Part shown: one piece after another, positions 33,926-42,338 of the stretch
Position numbering within the stretch: position 1 is the first letter of the stretch
Layout: the number at the start of each line of letters is the position of its first letter
DNA from: CAZQYB01 sp964582985
GTDB lineage: Bacteria; Planctomycetota; Phycisphaerae; Sedimentisphaerales; Anaerobacaceae
NCBI GenBank assembly: GCA_964582985.1
Contig: CAZOUM010000015.1
Coordinates: forward strand, 1 to 50,213
Length of the DNA: 50,213 nt
Direction: 5' to 3'
Position numbers and translations under genes: made by a program
The notes under the pieces: generated by a model
What the model saw: the letters and a program-made list of their open reading frames with translations, nothing else
What the model was told of the DNA's origin: nothing
The model's database searches: none

Positions 33926-35062
33926 ATGGCTCAAGGATATGATGTGACTGCAAAAGTCTACCCGACCGAAAATCTCGGACAAATGAGCATCACCGATATG
34001 TTGGCCTACTTCGAGCGGCACGGCGCGATGCGGGTCTCCGACCTCCATATCAAAGTCAACGCACCGCCTGCATATCGAATCGATGGTGACCTCGTTAAGC
34101 TCAAAGGCATAACAGTGACACCCGAGATAGCAAAACAGCTTATCTACCCACTCTTGAGCGACGCAAACCTGGGCAAATTCCAGGAACTACACAGCGTGGA
34201 CTGCTCCTATCGATACGGCTCACTCCAATTTCGAATAAACGTCTTTCAGGAAAACGATGGAATATGCGCTGCCATCCGGGCACTATCGCTTGAAATTCCA
34301 GAAATAGAGAACATCGGTTTTCCCAACGACATCTGGGAGGACATCGTCGAGCGCAAGCAGGGTCTTGTACTTATAACAGGTATCACCGGCGCGGGCAAAT
34401 CCACAACAATCGCCTCACTAATCGCCCGCATCAGCGAGAAAAGTGCCTGCCGAATCATAACCGTCGAAGACCCTATAGAGTATATCTACCGGCAAAAGCA
34501 TTCCATAATCTCTCAGCGCGAGGTCGGAAGAGACGTCAACTCTTTTGTTGACGGACTGCGCTCGATGCTCCGCGAGGACCCCGACATAATATTCGTCGGC
34601 GAAATGCGCGACCCTGAAACTATAGCTATGACCCTTATGGCCGCCGAGACCGGCCACCTCGTCTTCTCCACCCTGCATACAAGAGATGCTACCGGCTCAA
34701 TAACACGCATACTCGATTATTTCCCATCCGGCAGACAAAGCGAAGTGCGAAATCAGCTCTCGCTCGGGCTCGCCTACATCGTCAGTCAAAAGCTCATCCC
34801 CAAAAAAGATGCCACAGGCAGGATTGTGGCAATTGAAATACTTAACAACAACTACGCCTGCGCAAACCTGATACGCACCGGCAGAGTTGAGCAAATTTAT
34901 TCACAACTGCAAACAAAAACCAAAAACCAGCCGGACGAAAAGATGATAACCCTGGAAAGCCACCTGGCAAAGCTGGTAAAAGCCGACAAGGTGGACCTCC
35001 TCGAAGCAAAAAAATGGGCCAACGATATCGGCTGCTTCGTCGACGCTATGAAGCACAGCTAA
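33926..35062 (+). CDS. PilT/PilU-like secretion ATPase
   Basis: This 378-residue ATPase has the Walker A motif ITGITGAGKSTTIAS (about residues 146-160), the Asp box ITVEDPIEYIY, Walker B DPDIIFVGEMRDPETI and the His box ETGHLVFSTLHTRDATG, all in PilT order. An N-terminal PAS-like region (about 15-125, SDLHIKVNAPPAYRIDG) is also typical. PilT proteins power pilus retraction or twitching at the inner membrane. No pilus structural genes adjoin it, so it may serve pili encoded elsewhere. AGAGG lies before the ATG. The next gene starts 10 bases after its stop and may be co-transcribed. Confidence 0.9.
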   Translation: MAQGYDVTAKVYPTENLGQMSITDMLAYFERHGAMRVSDLHIKVNAPPAYRIDGDLVKLKGITVTPEIAKQLIYPLLSDANLGKFQELHSVDCSYRYGSLQFRINVFQENDGICAAIRALSLEIPEIENIGFPNDIWEDIVERKQGLVLITGITGAGKSTTIASLIARISEKSACRIITVEDPIEYIYRQKHSIISQREVGRDVNSFVDGLRSMLREDPDIIFVGEMRDPETIAMTLMAAETGHLVFSTLHTRDATGSITRILDYFPSGRQSEVRNQLSLGLAYIVSQKLIPKKDATGRIVAIEILNNNYACANLIRTGRVEQIYSQLQTKTKNQPDEKMITLESHLAKLVKADKVDLLEAKKWANDIGCFVDAMKHS

Positions 35063-35072
35063 CAGGTCAGAT

Positions 35073-35966
35073 ATGACAATCCGGTTCAACTGTCCTAACT
35101 GCGATGCGCTGATTGCCTTTGCTGCCAAACATCGCGGAAAACGCGCCCGATGCCTTCACTGCGGACAGCTTTTCATAATCCCCGCCAAAGACAACGAAAC
35201 ACCGCAAAAAATCACACCCAGAATAGAAAAGACAGAATCGCTGCCAGGATTCTACCGCGCCCTATTCCTCGACAGTTGGAAAATATTCATCAATCCGGAA
35301 AACATAACTTCCCTGACATTTGTCAGTGCCGTAGTATGTTTCAAGTTTTTCCTCGCTCGCTCGATGTGTGGCTGCGCTTACGTAACATTCTTTGTTGTGT
35401 GGGGCTGGTTGCTGGGATTCTACCTGAACATCATCTACGAGACCGCCTTCGACATAGATAAACTCCCGGAAATCTACCTCGGAACAAGCATCACCTTCTT
35501 ATGGTATGTCATCAAGCCCTTCTTAATCTTCTTCTTGACTATGGTAGTCGTCCAGCTTCCATTCATCATCGCCCTAAAGCTGCTTCACGACAAAGCCCTG
35601 ACCACCGAGAATATGTGGAAAACCGGAATCGGCCTGCATTCACTTCTCCAGCTCCTCTTCATCCTCGGCTTATTCTTTTTCCCAACAGCTGTATTAACCG
35701 TAGCCGTAGGCAAGGACATCACACTGCTCCGGCCCGATCGCCTTCTCAAATCCATATCAAGGGCATTCATACCCTATTTGATTGTGGTCAGCCTGCTTAT
35801 TGCTGCTGGCGTCCTGGAAATGCAAACCGCGCAATACACCGGTGCTGGCTTCACAATAACCGCCGCTCACTTAATGTTCAATCTCGGCGTCCAGGTAATC
35901 GCAATAATCGCAATGCGCTCTATCGGCCTGTTCTACCGCCACTACTCCCCCCACTTCCCCTGGTAA
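35073..35966 (+). CDS. Polytopic membrane protein with N-terminal zinc ribbon
   Basis: The first 40 residues form a zinc-ribbon of the MJ0042 type with CPNC at residues 7-10 and CLHCGQ at 29-34. About six to seven membrane helices follow (residues 85-290), including FLTMVVVQLPFIIALKLL and LIVVSLLIAAGVLEM. Proteins of this shape are common in planctomycetes and delta-like lineages, but their role is unknown. It follows the PilT-like gene by 10 bases, so a link with the cell envelope or pilus is possible (inference). Confidence 0.7.
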   Translation: MTIRFNCPNCDALIAFAAKHRGKRARCLHCGQLFIIPAKDNETPQKITPRIEKTESLPGFYRALFLDSWKIFINPENITSLTFVSAVVCFKFFLARSMCGCAYVTFFVVWGWLLGFYLNIIYETAFDIDKLPEIYLGTSITFLWYVIKPFLIFFLTMVVVQLPFIIALKLLHDKALTTENMWKTGIGLHSLLQLLFILGLFFFPTAVLTVAVGKDITLLRPDRLLKSISRAFIPYLIVVSLLIAAGVLEMQTAQYTGAGFTITAAHLMFNLGVQVIAIIAMRSIGLFYRHYSPHFPW

Positions 35967-36176
35967 CCTCGAGCGAAGCGCAAGTCCTGAGCTTGTGCCC
36001 AAGGTGCGTAATCGAAGGACCTATCAAGATTTGTCATTCTGCATACTATATGACGCAAAAGCCGGCATAATGTTACAGAAATTTCCTCAAACCACTGAAA
36101 AACGCTGAAAAAACGGCGGTGCCAAGGTCAAGGTTCGGGCCATGTTTGAAGTTTCTGCCCAGCCCTTTTCTACGAA

Positions 36177-36457
36177 TTATCCACGAACAATGCAATTCCT
36201 TGCCAAGCCCTTGCAAATCTCATGGGTTTTGACCATACTTGTAGACCAAAATTTAGCCAGCAGGCATAATTTTTGCACACGATTTTGCCGTAAGGCATAA
36301 CTTCTTTGCTGTAAATAGGTTATGGGCAATAGCCCTGCTTTTGGAACGAAGTGGACAGATAGCCGGCAAAAACAGGATTGATTTTGGCGGGAATCTTCAG
36401 TAAAGTGGACGAGGACATCCAGAATCCGCGGACATAGTTATCAACAGGTTGTCCACA
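36177..36457. promoter_or_regulatory. Intergenic region with three DnaA-box-like 9-mers
   Basis: The gene-free stretch 35967-36571 contains TTATCCACG (36177-36185), TTATCAACA (36438-36446) and TTGTCCACA (36449-36457), each one base from the TTATNCACA consensus. The last two are two bases apart. No AT-rich unwinding element, dnaA or gidA gene is near, so a replication origin is not supported. DnaA-titrating sites or chance are possible. I see no RNA gene or other hairpin here. Confidence 0.3.
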
Positions 36458-36571
36458 TTGAGAAATCGCGCCTTGGGGCCAATTTTGCTGAGTTAATATA
36501 TTGCTCAAACCGCCTTGGGATTGTATAAGTCTTTGTAAACACTGGCAATAAAGAAAATGAGGCAGAACACT

Positions 36572-37519
36572 ATGAAAAAAGCGTGGATTGCTGTTGGCGA
36601 ATCGGTACACGCATCGATTCCAAAAACAGGCCAGATAATGAAGCAGTTAAACGAACTCGGGCCCGATGCCTATACGTCGCCGAGCGAACCTTTGCATTAT
36701 ATCAGGACCCTGATTGAAGACCAGGCAGCAGAAGGGGCGGACTATATAGCTGTTAATCTCGATGCCTTCGGTGAGGACAAACCGCAGATTGCCGTCGATA
36801 TGATGCGCGAATACGTCAGGATGGTCCGCACGTGGGGTAACGGCGTCCCTATTTGTGTTGACAGCAGCGATGACAATGTCCTGATAGCCGGCCTGAAGGA
36901 ATGGTACCATACTGACGAGGCCGTCCGACAGCCGCTTATAAATTCCGTCAAGGTTCACACAATGGACAACCTGCTGCCGCTCAAAGGGCAGTACGATTTT
37001 GCATTTGTAGGTCTGCTTATGAGCGAGGCGAGCAAGTCGCCTTCGGTAGATGAGCTCTATCCTTTAGCTAAACAGATTTTTGACGAGGCCGTCGGCAAGT
37101 ATGGTTTTAAGCCGGGCGAAATCTTCTTTGACTCGACCATATTCCCTCTGGCGGTAGATATGCCGATGCAGCCGGGCGAACCAAGTTACACCCATAAGAC
37201 TTTTGAGACTATAAAGAAAATAAAAAGCGACTCTGATATGAAGGGCGTTCATTTTATAGGAGGCATTACAAACTGCGCGAGGGATTTGCCCGGCAGAAAG
37301 ATAGGCATTATGAGGGCATACGTTCACAAGGCAATGCAGTATGGTATGGATGCCGGAATAGTCAATATCAAACATCATCTTGCCGAAGGTGACCCTGCTC
37401 CGGAGCTTTTGCAGTTGGTCGATGCGTATGCAAAGATGGACGGCTCGGCCGAGAGATTGAATGAAGCGATGGCGCTAATGAGCAAATTCTGCCATGCCTG
37501 CAGAAAAACATCAGGCTGA
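36572..37519 (+). CDS. Pterin-binding (methyltetrahydrofolate methyltransferase / DHPS-like) protein
   Basis: This 315-residue protein fits the pterin-binding TIM-barrel family that includes dihydropteroate synthase and the methyl-tetrahydrofolate:corrinoid methyltransferases. Landmarks are GESVHASIPKTGQIM at the start, EGADYIAVNLDAFGED, VPICVDSSDDNVLIAGL, INSVKVHTMDNLLPLKGQYD and HFIGGITNCARDLPGRKIG. The absence of the usual FSDGG start of DHPS makes the methyltransferase branch more likely. The ATG at 36572 has GAGG nine bases upstream; an ATG at 36557 lacks a site. It has its own terminator. No corrinoid protein gene is close, so the partner is unknown. Confidence 0.78.
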   Translation: MKKAWIAVGESVHASIPKTGQIMKQLNELGPDAYTSPSEPLHYIRTLIEDQAAEGADYIAVNLDAFGEDKPQIAVDMMREYVRMVRTWGNGVPICVDSSDDNVLIAGLKEWYHTDEAVRQPLINSVKVHTMDNLLPLKGQYDFAFVGLLMSEASKSPSVDELYPLAKQIFDEAVGKYGFKPGEIFFDSTIFPLAVDMPMQPGEPSYTHKTFETIKKIKSDSDMKGVHFIGGITNCARDLPGRKIGIMRAYVHKAMQYGMDAGIVNIKHHLAEGDPAPELLQLVDAYAKMDGSAERLNEAMALMSKFCHACRKTSG

Positions 37520-37546
37520 TATCTGACTTCGGTCAGGATTTAGAAA

Positions 37547-37575
37547 GGCGACGGCAAAATCCGTCGCCCTTTTTA
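37547..37575 (+). terminator. Intrinsic terminator after the pterin-binding gene
   Basis: The 8-bp stem GGCGACGG/CCGTCGCC with a six-base loop is followed by CTTTTTATT. Upstream A residues may let it act weakly on the other strand too. It lies 28 bases after the stop codon. Confidence 0.85.
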
Positions 37576-37714
37576 TTGGCTGGCTGACTTTATCATAAGC
37601 TGCAGCGCTGTGGCGGGAATTTTGTTCTTGCGTGCCTTAGTTGCTCTATGTAAAAGTGGTATAAGTTGTCGGCGCGTATGAATTAGTGTGCGAAATTGGA
37701 AGAAGGAGGAATAG

Positions 37715-39694
37715 ATGGAAGAGATTCAAGCGTCAAAAAGCCATAGCTTTACAATTGTGACGACAGCTTTGTTCACACTCCTAACAGGTGCGATTCAGTC
37801 TGCCAAAGGCCAAGACAGCAAATTGCAGGCTATGCCGTTTACCGATGTGGTGATAGCCGACAAATTCTGGGCTTCGCGGATTGAGACCAACCGCAAGGTC
37901 ACGATTCCTTATGCTTTTAAGAAGTGCGAGGAGACCGGCAGAATAAGTAATTTTGCCAAGGCAGCCGGTCTGATAGAGGGAAAGCATGAGGGCATATACT
38001 TTAATGATTCCGATGTCTACAAGGTCATCGAAGGCGCAGCTTACTCATTGAAAATCCACCGGGACCTGGAACTGGAAAAATATGTCGACGCGGTAATTGA
38101 CAAAATTGCGGCGGCCCAGTGGAAGGACGGCTATCTTTACACTTTCTATTCTTTGCCGAAGCGCCAACCGAAAAAACGCTGGACCGACACAAGGAAGATG
38201 CACGAGCTTTACTGTGCGGGACATTTCTTTGAAGCCGCCGTTGCTTACTATCAAGCCACGGGCAAACGCAAAATCTTGAACGTCGCAATCAAACTGGCTG
38301 ACTATATTGATTCTGTTTTCGGCCCCGACAAGAAACACGATGTGCCAGGACACCAGGAGATTGAAATCGGCCTGGTGAAACTGTACCGGCAGACCGGTAA
38401 CGACAAATACCTAAAGCTCGCGAAGTTCTTCCTCGACGAGCGCGGTCACGCCCGTGGCCGGGAGCTTTACGGGCCATATTGTCAGGACCATAAGCCCGTC
38501 GTTGAGCAGAGCGAGGCAGTCGGCCATGCCGTCCGGGCAGGCTACATGTATTGCGGGATGGCCGATGTCGCGGCACTGACCGGTGATACTGATTATGTCA
38601 AAGCGATTGACCGGATATGGGAAAATGTTGTTACGAAGAAGCTGTATCTTACCGGCGGTATCGGTGCCAGGCACAAAGGTGAAGCCTTTGGTGATGACTA
38701 CGAGCTGCCGAACGAGACGGCTTATTGTGAGACCTGTGCCGCCATTGCTAATGCACTGTGGAACCACCGCTTGTTTCTGCTACACGGCGACGCGAAGTAC
38801 ATCGATGTCCTTGAGCGCGTGATTTACAACGCGTTTCTTTCGGGCGTTTCTTTGAGCGGCGACAAGTTCTTCTACCCGAATCCACTTGAATCCGCTGGCA
38901 AAAAGCAGCGCAGCCCCTGGTTCGGATGTGCATGCTGTCCTACAAACATTGTGCGTTTTTTGCCGTCAATCGGCGGATATGCTTATGCCAAGAATGGTGA
39001 CAGCCTGTACGTCAACCTGTTCATCAGTGGCGGCGGTACTTTCCTGCTCAAAGATAACATCGTGAAGCTAAAGCAACTGACACGCTACCCGTGGGAAGGT
39101 GACATCAAAATCACGGTCGAGCCCGGACATCCTGCTGAGTTTGCGATTAATATCCGTATTCCCGGCTGGGCGCGAAATCAACCGGTGCCGAGTGACCTTT
39201 ATAAGTATATGAAAAAGAGCGACGAGAAGGTGACACTCAGGGTCAACGGCGAGCCGGTTGCGATGGATATGGAAAAGGGTTTTGCCCGTATCCGCCGAAC
39301 GTGGAAGAAAAGCGATGTCATTCAATTAAACCTGCCGATGCCAATTCGGCGTGTATTCTGTAAGAAAAAGGTCAAGGACAACTTAGGGAAAGTAGCACTG
39401 CAGCGAGGCCCAATAGTCTACTGTGCCGAAGAGGTGGACAACGGCCCAAAGGTACGTCGGCTGGTTTTGTCAGCCGATGTGCGGCTCAAGCCTAAATACC
39501 GTGAAGACCTTTTAGGCGGCCTCTGTGTGATTAAAGGCTGGATTCGAACCTGGCACCGCGAACAACAGCACGTATACCCGGCCAAGCAGGACTTTGTCGC
39601 GATTCCTTACTACGCCTGGGCCCACCGCGACGCGGGTGAGATGGCAGTGTGGCTGCCCAGATATCTTGGTTTCTCTGGGACCAAAACACAATAG
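37715..39694 (+). CDS. GH127 beta-L-arabinofuranosidase-like protein (DUF1680)
   Basis: This 659-residue exported protein has a signal peptide (about 1-33, ending SAKG) and an (alpha/alpha)6 barrel. Family residues are visible: the acid/base Glu in HKGEAFGDDYELPN, the zinc ligands in ETAYCETCAAIA and the Cys-Cys of FGCACCPTNIVRFL, whose first cysteine acts as nucleophile in characterised GH127 enzymes. C-terminal beta domains follow. GH127 enzymes remove beta-L-arabinofuranose from plant glycans, although many homologues have other sugars as substrates. AGGAGG lies six bases before the ATG. It sits near two sulfatases and downstream of the DUF1080 gene, pointing to degradation of a complex polysaccharide. 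Confidence 0.92.
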   Translation: MEEIQASKSHSFTIVTTALFTLLTGAIQSAKGQDSKLQAMPFTDVVIADKFWASRIETNRKVTIPYAFKKCEETGRISNFAKAAGLIEGKHEGIYFNDSDVYKVIEGAAYSLKIHRDLELEKYVDAVIDKIAAAQWKDGYLYTFYSLPKRQPKKRWTDTRKMHELYCAGHFFEAAVAYYQATGKRKILNVAIKLADYIDSVFGPDKKHDVPGHQEIEIGLVKLYRQTGNDKYLKLAKFFLDERGHARGRELYGPYCQDHKPVVEQSEAVGHAVRAGYMYCGMADVAALTGDTDYVKAIDRIWENVVTKKLYLTGGIGARHKGEAFGDDYELPNETAYCETCAAIANALWNHRLFLLHGDAKYIDVLERVIYNAFLSGVSLSGDKFFYPNPLESAGKKQRSPWFGCACCPTNIVRFLPSIGGYAYAKNGDSLYVNLFISGGGTFLLKDNIVKLKQLTRYPWEGDIKITVEPGHPAEFAINIRIPGWARNQPVPSDLYKYMKKSDEKVTLRVNGEPVAMDMEKGFARIRRTWKKSDVIQLNLPMPIRRVFCKKKVKDNLGKVALQRGPIVYCAEEVDNGPKVRRLVLSADVRLKPKYREDLLGGLCVIKGWIRTWHREQQHVYPAKQDFVAIPYYAWAHRDAGEMAVWLPRYLGFSGTKTQ

Positions 39695-39797
39695 TCAGCG
39701 CATAAAGTAGGCCCGATTCGAATGTGTCACGGGCAGCCAGTATTACAGAAAAAAATCCGTCCGTCAGGAAGGATATTACTTTGTGAAGGGTCCTATT

Positions 39798-40205
39798 ATG
39801 GCACAAGCAGACGAAAACGCACAGTCGGAAGGAAATTCGGGCCAAGGCAGTCAGACCGGGCAAAATATCAAAAATGAGCAACCCGAAACATCGAAAGACG
39901 CAAGGAAGATGGCGGTGCTGTGTCACCTGCTCGGGATAGCAGGCTTTTTTGCCCCGCTTGTTATTTGGCTGAGCGAAAAAGACAAACATAAGTTTGTCGA
40001 TGAGCACGGACAGGAAGCGTTAAATTATCAAATGTCAATGATGTTATACTTTGCAATAGCTGGGCTGCTTTGTTTTATCCAGATCGGGTTTGTCCTGCTA
40101 TTTGTATTGTTGCTTCTCCACATAATTTTCGTGGGTGAAGCAGCGGCAAAAGCAAGCAGAGGCGAGGCGTATCGTTATCCGATAGCTTTTCGGCTCCTAA
40201 AGTAA
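39798..40205 (+). CDS. DUF4870 family small membrane protein
   Basis: This 135-residue protein has a polar N-terminus (1-35), then KMAVLCHLLGIAGFFAPLVI, a conserved FVDEHGQEALNYQMS motif, and two to three membrane helices ending with a short basic tail. This matches DUF4870, a Tic20-related family of unknown function. The ATG at 39798 has AAGGG seven bases upstream; a GTG at 39783 is in frame but less well placed. The next gene starts two bases after its stop, suggesting coupled expression. Confidence 0.85.
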   Translation: MAQADENAQSEGNSGQGSQTGQNIKNEQPETSKDARKMAVLCHLLGIAGFFAPLVIWLSEKDKHKFVDEHGQEALNYQMSMMLYFAIAGLLCFIQIGFVLLFVLLLLHIIFVGEAAAKASRGEAYRYPIAFRLLK

Positions 40206-40206
40206 A

Positions 40207-40572
40207 ATGTTAGCTGGCAGTGATAAAATCAAACTAATCGAGTTTCTTGTCAAGGTGTCGATTAGCCTCGGCGTGATCGTCTTTTGCACACAGATTGGCC
40301 GCAAGCTGCCGATATTGGCCGGTCTGATTGCCGTGATGCCCCTGACAGGGCTTCTCGCGCTTGTCTGGCTGTACACCGACAACCCGGGGAATTTTGCCCT
40401 GATGAGCGACTACACTAAAGGTGCCCTGTGGGGCATTATACCGAGCATTCTGTTTTTTCTTGTGGCCTTTGTGTGCTTTCGCAAGCAACTGTCGCTATGG
40501 ATTGTCCTTTGCGCAAGCTTTGCCGTTTGGGTTATCGCGGCATTTATCCATCAATGGCTGCTCAATAGATAG
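40207..40572 (+). CDS. DUF3147/GlpM-like small membrane protein
   Basis: This 121-residue protein has four predicted membrane helices (about 14-28, 34-54, 70-92 and 96-114). LAGLIAVMPLTGLLALVWL resembles the second helix of GlpM/DUF3147 proteins (function unknown). It begins two bases after the DUF4870 stop without its own ribosome site, so coupled translation is likely. The family call is moderate because the similarity is in membrane segments. Confidence 0.6.
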   Translation: MLAGSDKIKLIEFLVKVSISLGVIVFCTQIGRKLPILAGLIAVMPLTGLLALVWLYTDNPGNFALMSDYTKGALWGIIPSILFFLVAFVCFRKQLSLWIVLCASFAVWVIAAFIHQWLLNR

Positions 40573-40621
40573 CGCGCTGACTCACGGTTTGGATTAAAAA
40601 AGTGGAGGAAGACAGTCTTCT

Positions 40622-42277
40622 ATGAAAACTAAAATAAACCGACGAGAATTTATTCGAGCTTTAGGGTTTGGGGCGGCGACCCTGACTGTTCCAGGCTGTA
40701 TAGGCGCCAGAAAACCCTCTGCGGACCTTGGGCCCAAGGACAGGCCAGAACGTCGACCCAACTTCCTCTGGATAAGCTGCGAGGACATCAGTCCCGACCT
40801 GGGCTGTTATGGCGATGACTATGCTGATACGCCGAACCTCGACCGCTTAGCCCAAGAAGGCTGCCGCTACAGTAATGCTTTCGTCTCCTTCCCGGTCTGT
40901 GCGCCGACGCGGTCGTCGATTATTACCGGCGTGCACCCCGGGACTCTCGGCACTATGCACATGCGAACAAAGAACAAGGGCTATGAGGCCGTCCCTGCGC
41001 CACAGGTGAAGTGCTTTACCGAGTACCTCCGTGCTGCCGGCTACTATTGCACCAATAACTCCAAAACCGACTATCAGTTCAAAACGCCGTTTACGGCCTG
41101 GGACGAGTCCAGCAAGAAGGCCCACTGGCGCAACCGCCCCGAGAATATGCCATTCTTCAGCGTCATCAACCTCACAACGACCCACGAATCCCGATGCTGG
41201 CCCCGCGAAGGCGAGAAACTAATTCACGACCCGGCTAAAGTGGCGGTGCCGCCATACTATCCTGACACATCAATTGTCCGCGAAAACCTTGCTCGGTACT
41301 ACGACAACATCACCAGGATGGACAACCAGGCCGGCGCCATCCTCGAACAGTTGGAGCAGGATGGCCTGGCGGAAGAGACAGTAGTATTTTTCTGGAGCGA
41401 CCACGGCCGGGGACTGCCGCGATGCAAAAGATGGCCCTACGATTCAGGCCTGCACGTGCCTCTGCTCATCCGCTGGCCGGGCAGGATTAAACCTGGCAGT
41501 ACCTGCGACGATTTGGTCAATCTCGTCGACCTTGCCCCCACGCTGCTGAGTTTAGCTGGCGTTAAGGTACCGTCGTACATTCAGGGCAGAGTATTGCTTG
41601 GCGACCGAAAGGGCAAGCCGAGAAAGTACGTCTTCGGCGGTCGCAATCGTATGGACCTGAGTAGTAACGATTATATACGAACCATTCGCGACAAGCGCTA
41701 CCGATACATCCGCAATTTCACGCCGGAAGTTCCGTACGCCCAGCGCATCGACTATATGGAAAGGATGCCCATCATGCAGGAGTGGCGCCGCCTGCACGCC
41801 GAAGGCAGGCTCACCGGGGCCCAGAAACTTTTCTTCCGCCACCCCAAGCCTCCTGAGGAACTTTACGACATCCTCACTGACCCGCACGAGGTGAATAATT
41901 TGGCCGACTCGCCTGAACACCAACACATACTCAACAGGATGCGTGCCGAGTTGGAAAGGTGGATTAAAGACACCGGCGATTTGGGCGGTCTCGACGAAGA
42001 CAAACTTATCGAGCGGATGTGGCCGGGGCGAAAGCAGCCCGTAACGGCCACGCCGACCGTTGACACTACTACCGCCGCAAACGGCAAAATTGTAGTGACG
42101 ATAAGCTGCGCCACCGACGGCGCTTCCATCGGATATCGGCTGGACGACCAGGGACGCTGGATGATTTATGCTGAGCCGATTATCCTGACTGCTGGCGCTA
42201 TTTTGCAGACCAAGGCCATCCGCATCGGTTACAGGCAGAGCAAAATGCTGCGCTTCGCACTTGATTCGGTGAAGTGA
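40622..42277 (+). CDS. Tat-type lipoprotein sulfatase
   Basis: The N-terminus shows a twin-arginine motif (NRREFIRALGFG) and a lipobox-like TVPGC at residue 26, so it is probably exported folded and lipid-anchored. The sulfatase motif is CAPTRSSIITG (about residue 97), whose Cys would be turned into formylglycine; Thr replaces the usual Ser of C-x-P-S-R. Metal ligands are seen in FLWISCEDISPDLGCYG and FFWSDHGRG. The C-terminal 70 residues resemble a chitobiase/FN3-type domain (DGASIGYRLDDQGRW). A palindromic repeat encodes DLGPKD between anchor and catalytic domain. It is followed after about 60 bases by a second sulfatase. No formylglycine-generating enzyme is in the window. Confidence 0.93.
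   Translation: MKTKINRREFIRALGFGAATLTVPGCIGARKPSADLGPKDRPERRPNFLWISCEDISPDLGCYGDDYADTPNLDRLAQEGCRYSNAFVSFPVCAPTRSSIITGVHPGTLGTMHMRTKNKGYEAVPAPQVKCFTEYLRAAGYYCTNNSKTDYQFKTPFTAWDESSKKAHWRNRPENMPFFSVINLTTTHESRCWPREGEKLIHDPAKVAVPPYYPDTSIVRENLARYYDNITRMDNQAGAILEQLEQDGLAEETVVFFWSDHGRGLPRCKRWPYDSGLHVPLLIRWPGRIKPGSTCDDLVNLVDLAPTLLSLAGVKVPSYIQGRVLLGDRKGKPRKYVFGGRNRMDLSSNDYIRTIRDKRYRYIRNFTPEVPYAQRIDYMERMPIMQEWRRLHAEGRLTGAQKLFFRHPKPPEELYDILTDPHEVNNLADSPEHQHILNRMRAELERWIKDTGDLGGLDEDKLIERMWPGRKQPVTATPTVDTTTAANGKIVVTISCATDGASIGYRLDDQGRWMIYAEPIILTAGAILQTKAIRIGYRQSKMLRFALDSVK
40726..40739. repeat. CCTTGGGCCCAAGG palindrome inside the sulfatase gene
   Basis: This in-frame copy encodes DLGPKD at about residues 35-40, in the linker after the lipid anchor. 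The reverse complement of 19532-19545 has the same ten flanking bases on the GACAGGCCA side, so the shared unit is about 24 bases. Confidence 0.75.
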
Positions 42278-42338
42278 AACAGTATGATAATGCACATCGG
42301 ATTTAATAAAACCGCTTCTTTAACAAGGAGAGAACGAA

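Noticed and set aside
36177..36457. Replication origin
   Set aside because: DnaA-like boxes are few and imperfect, and dnaA, dnaN, gidA and an AT-rich unwinding region are all absent.
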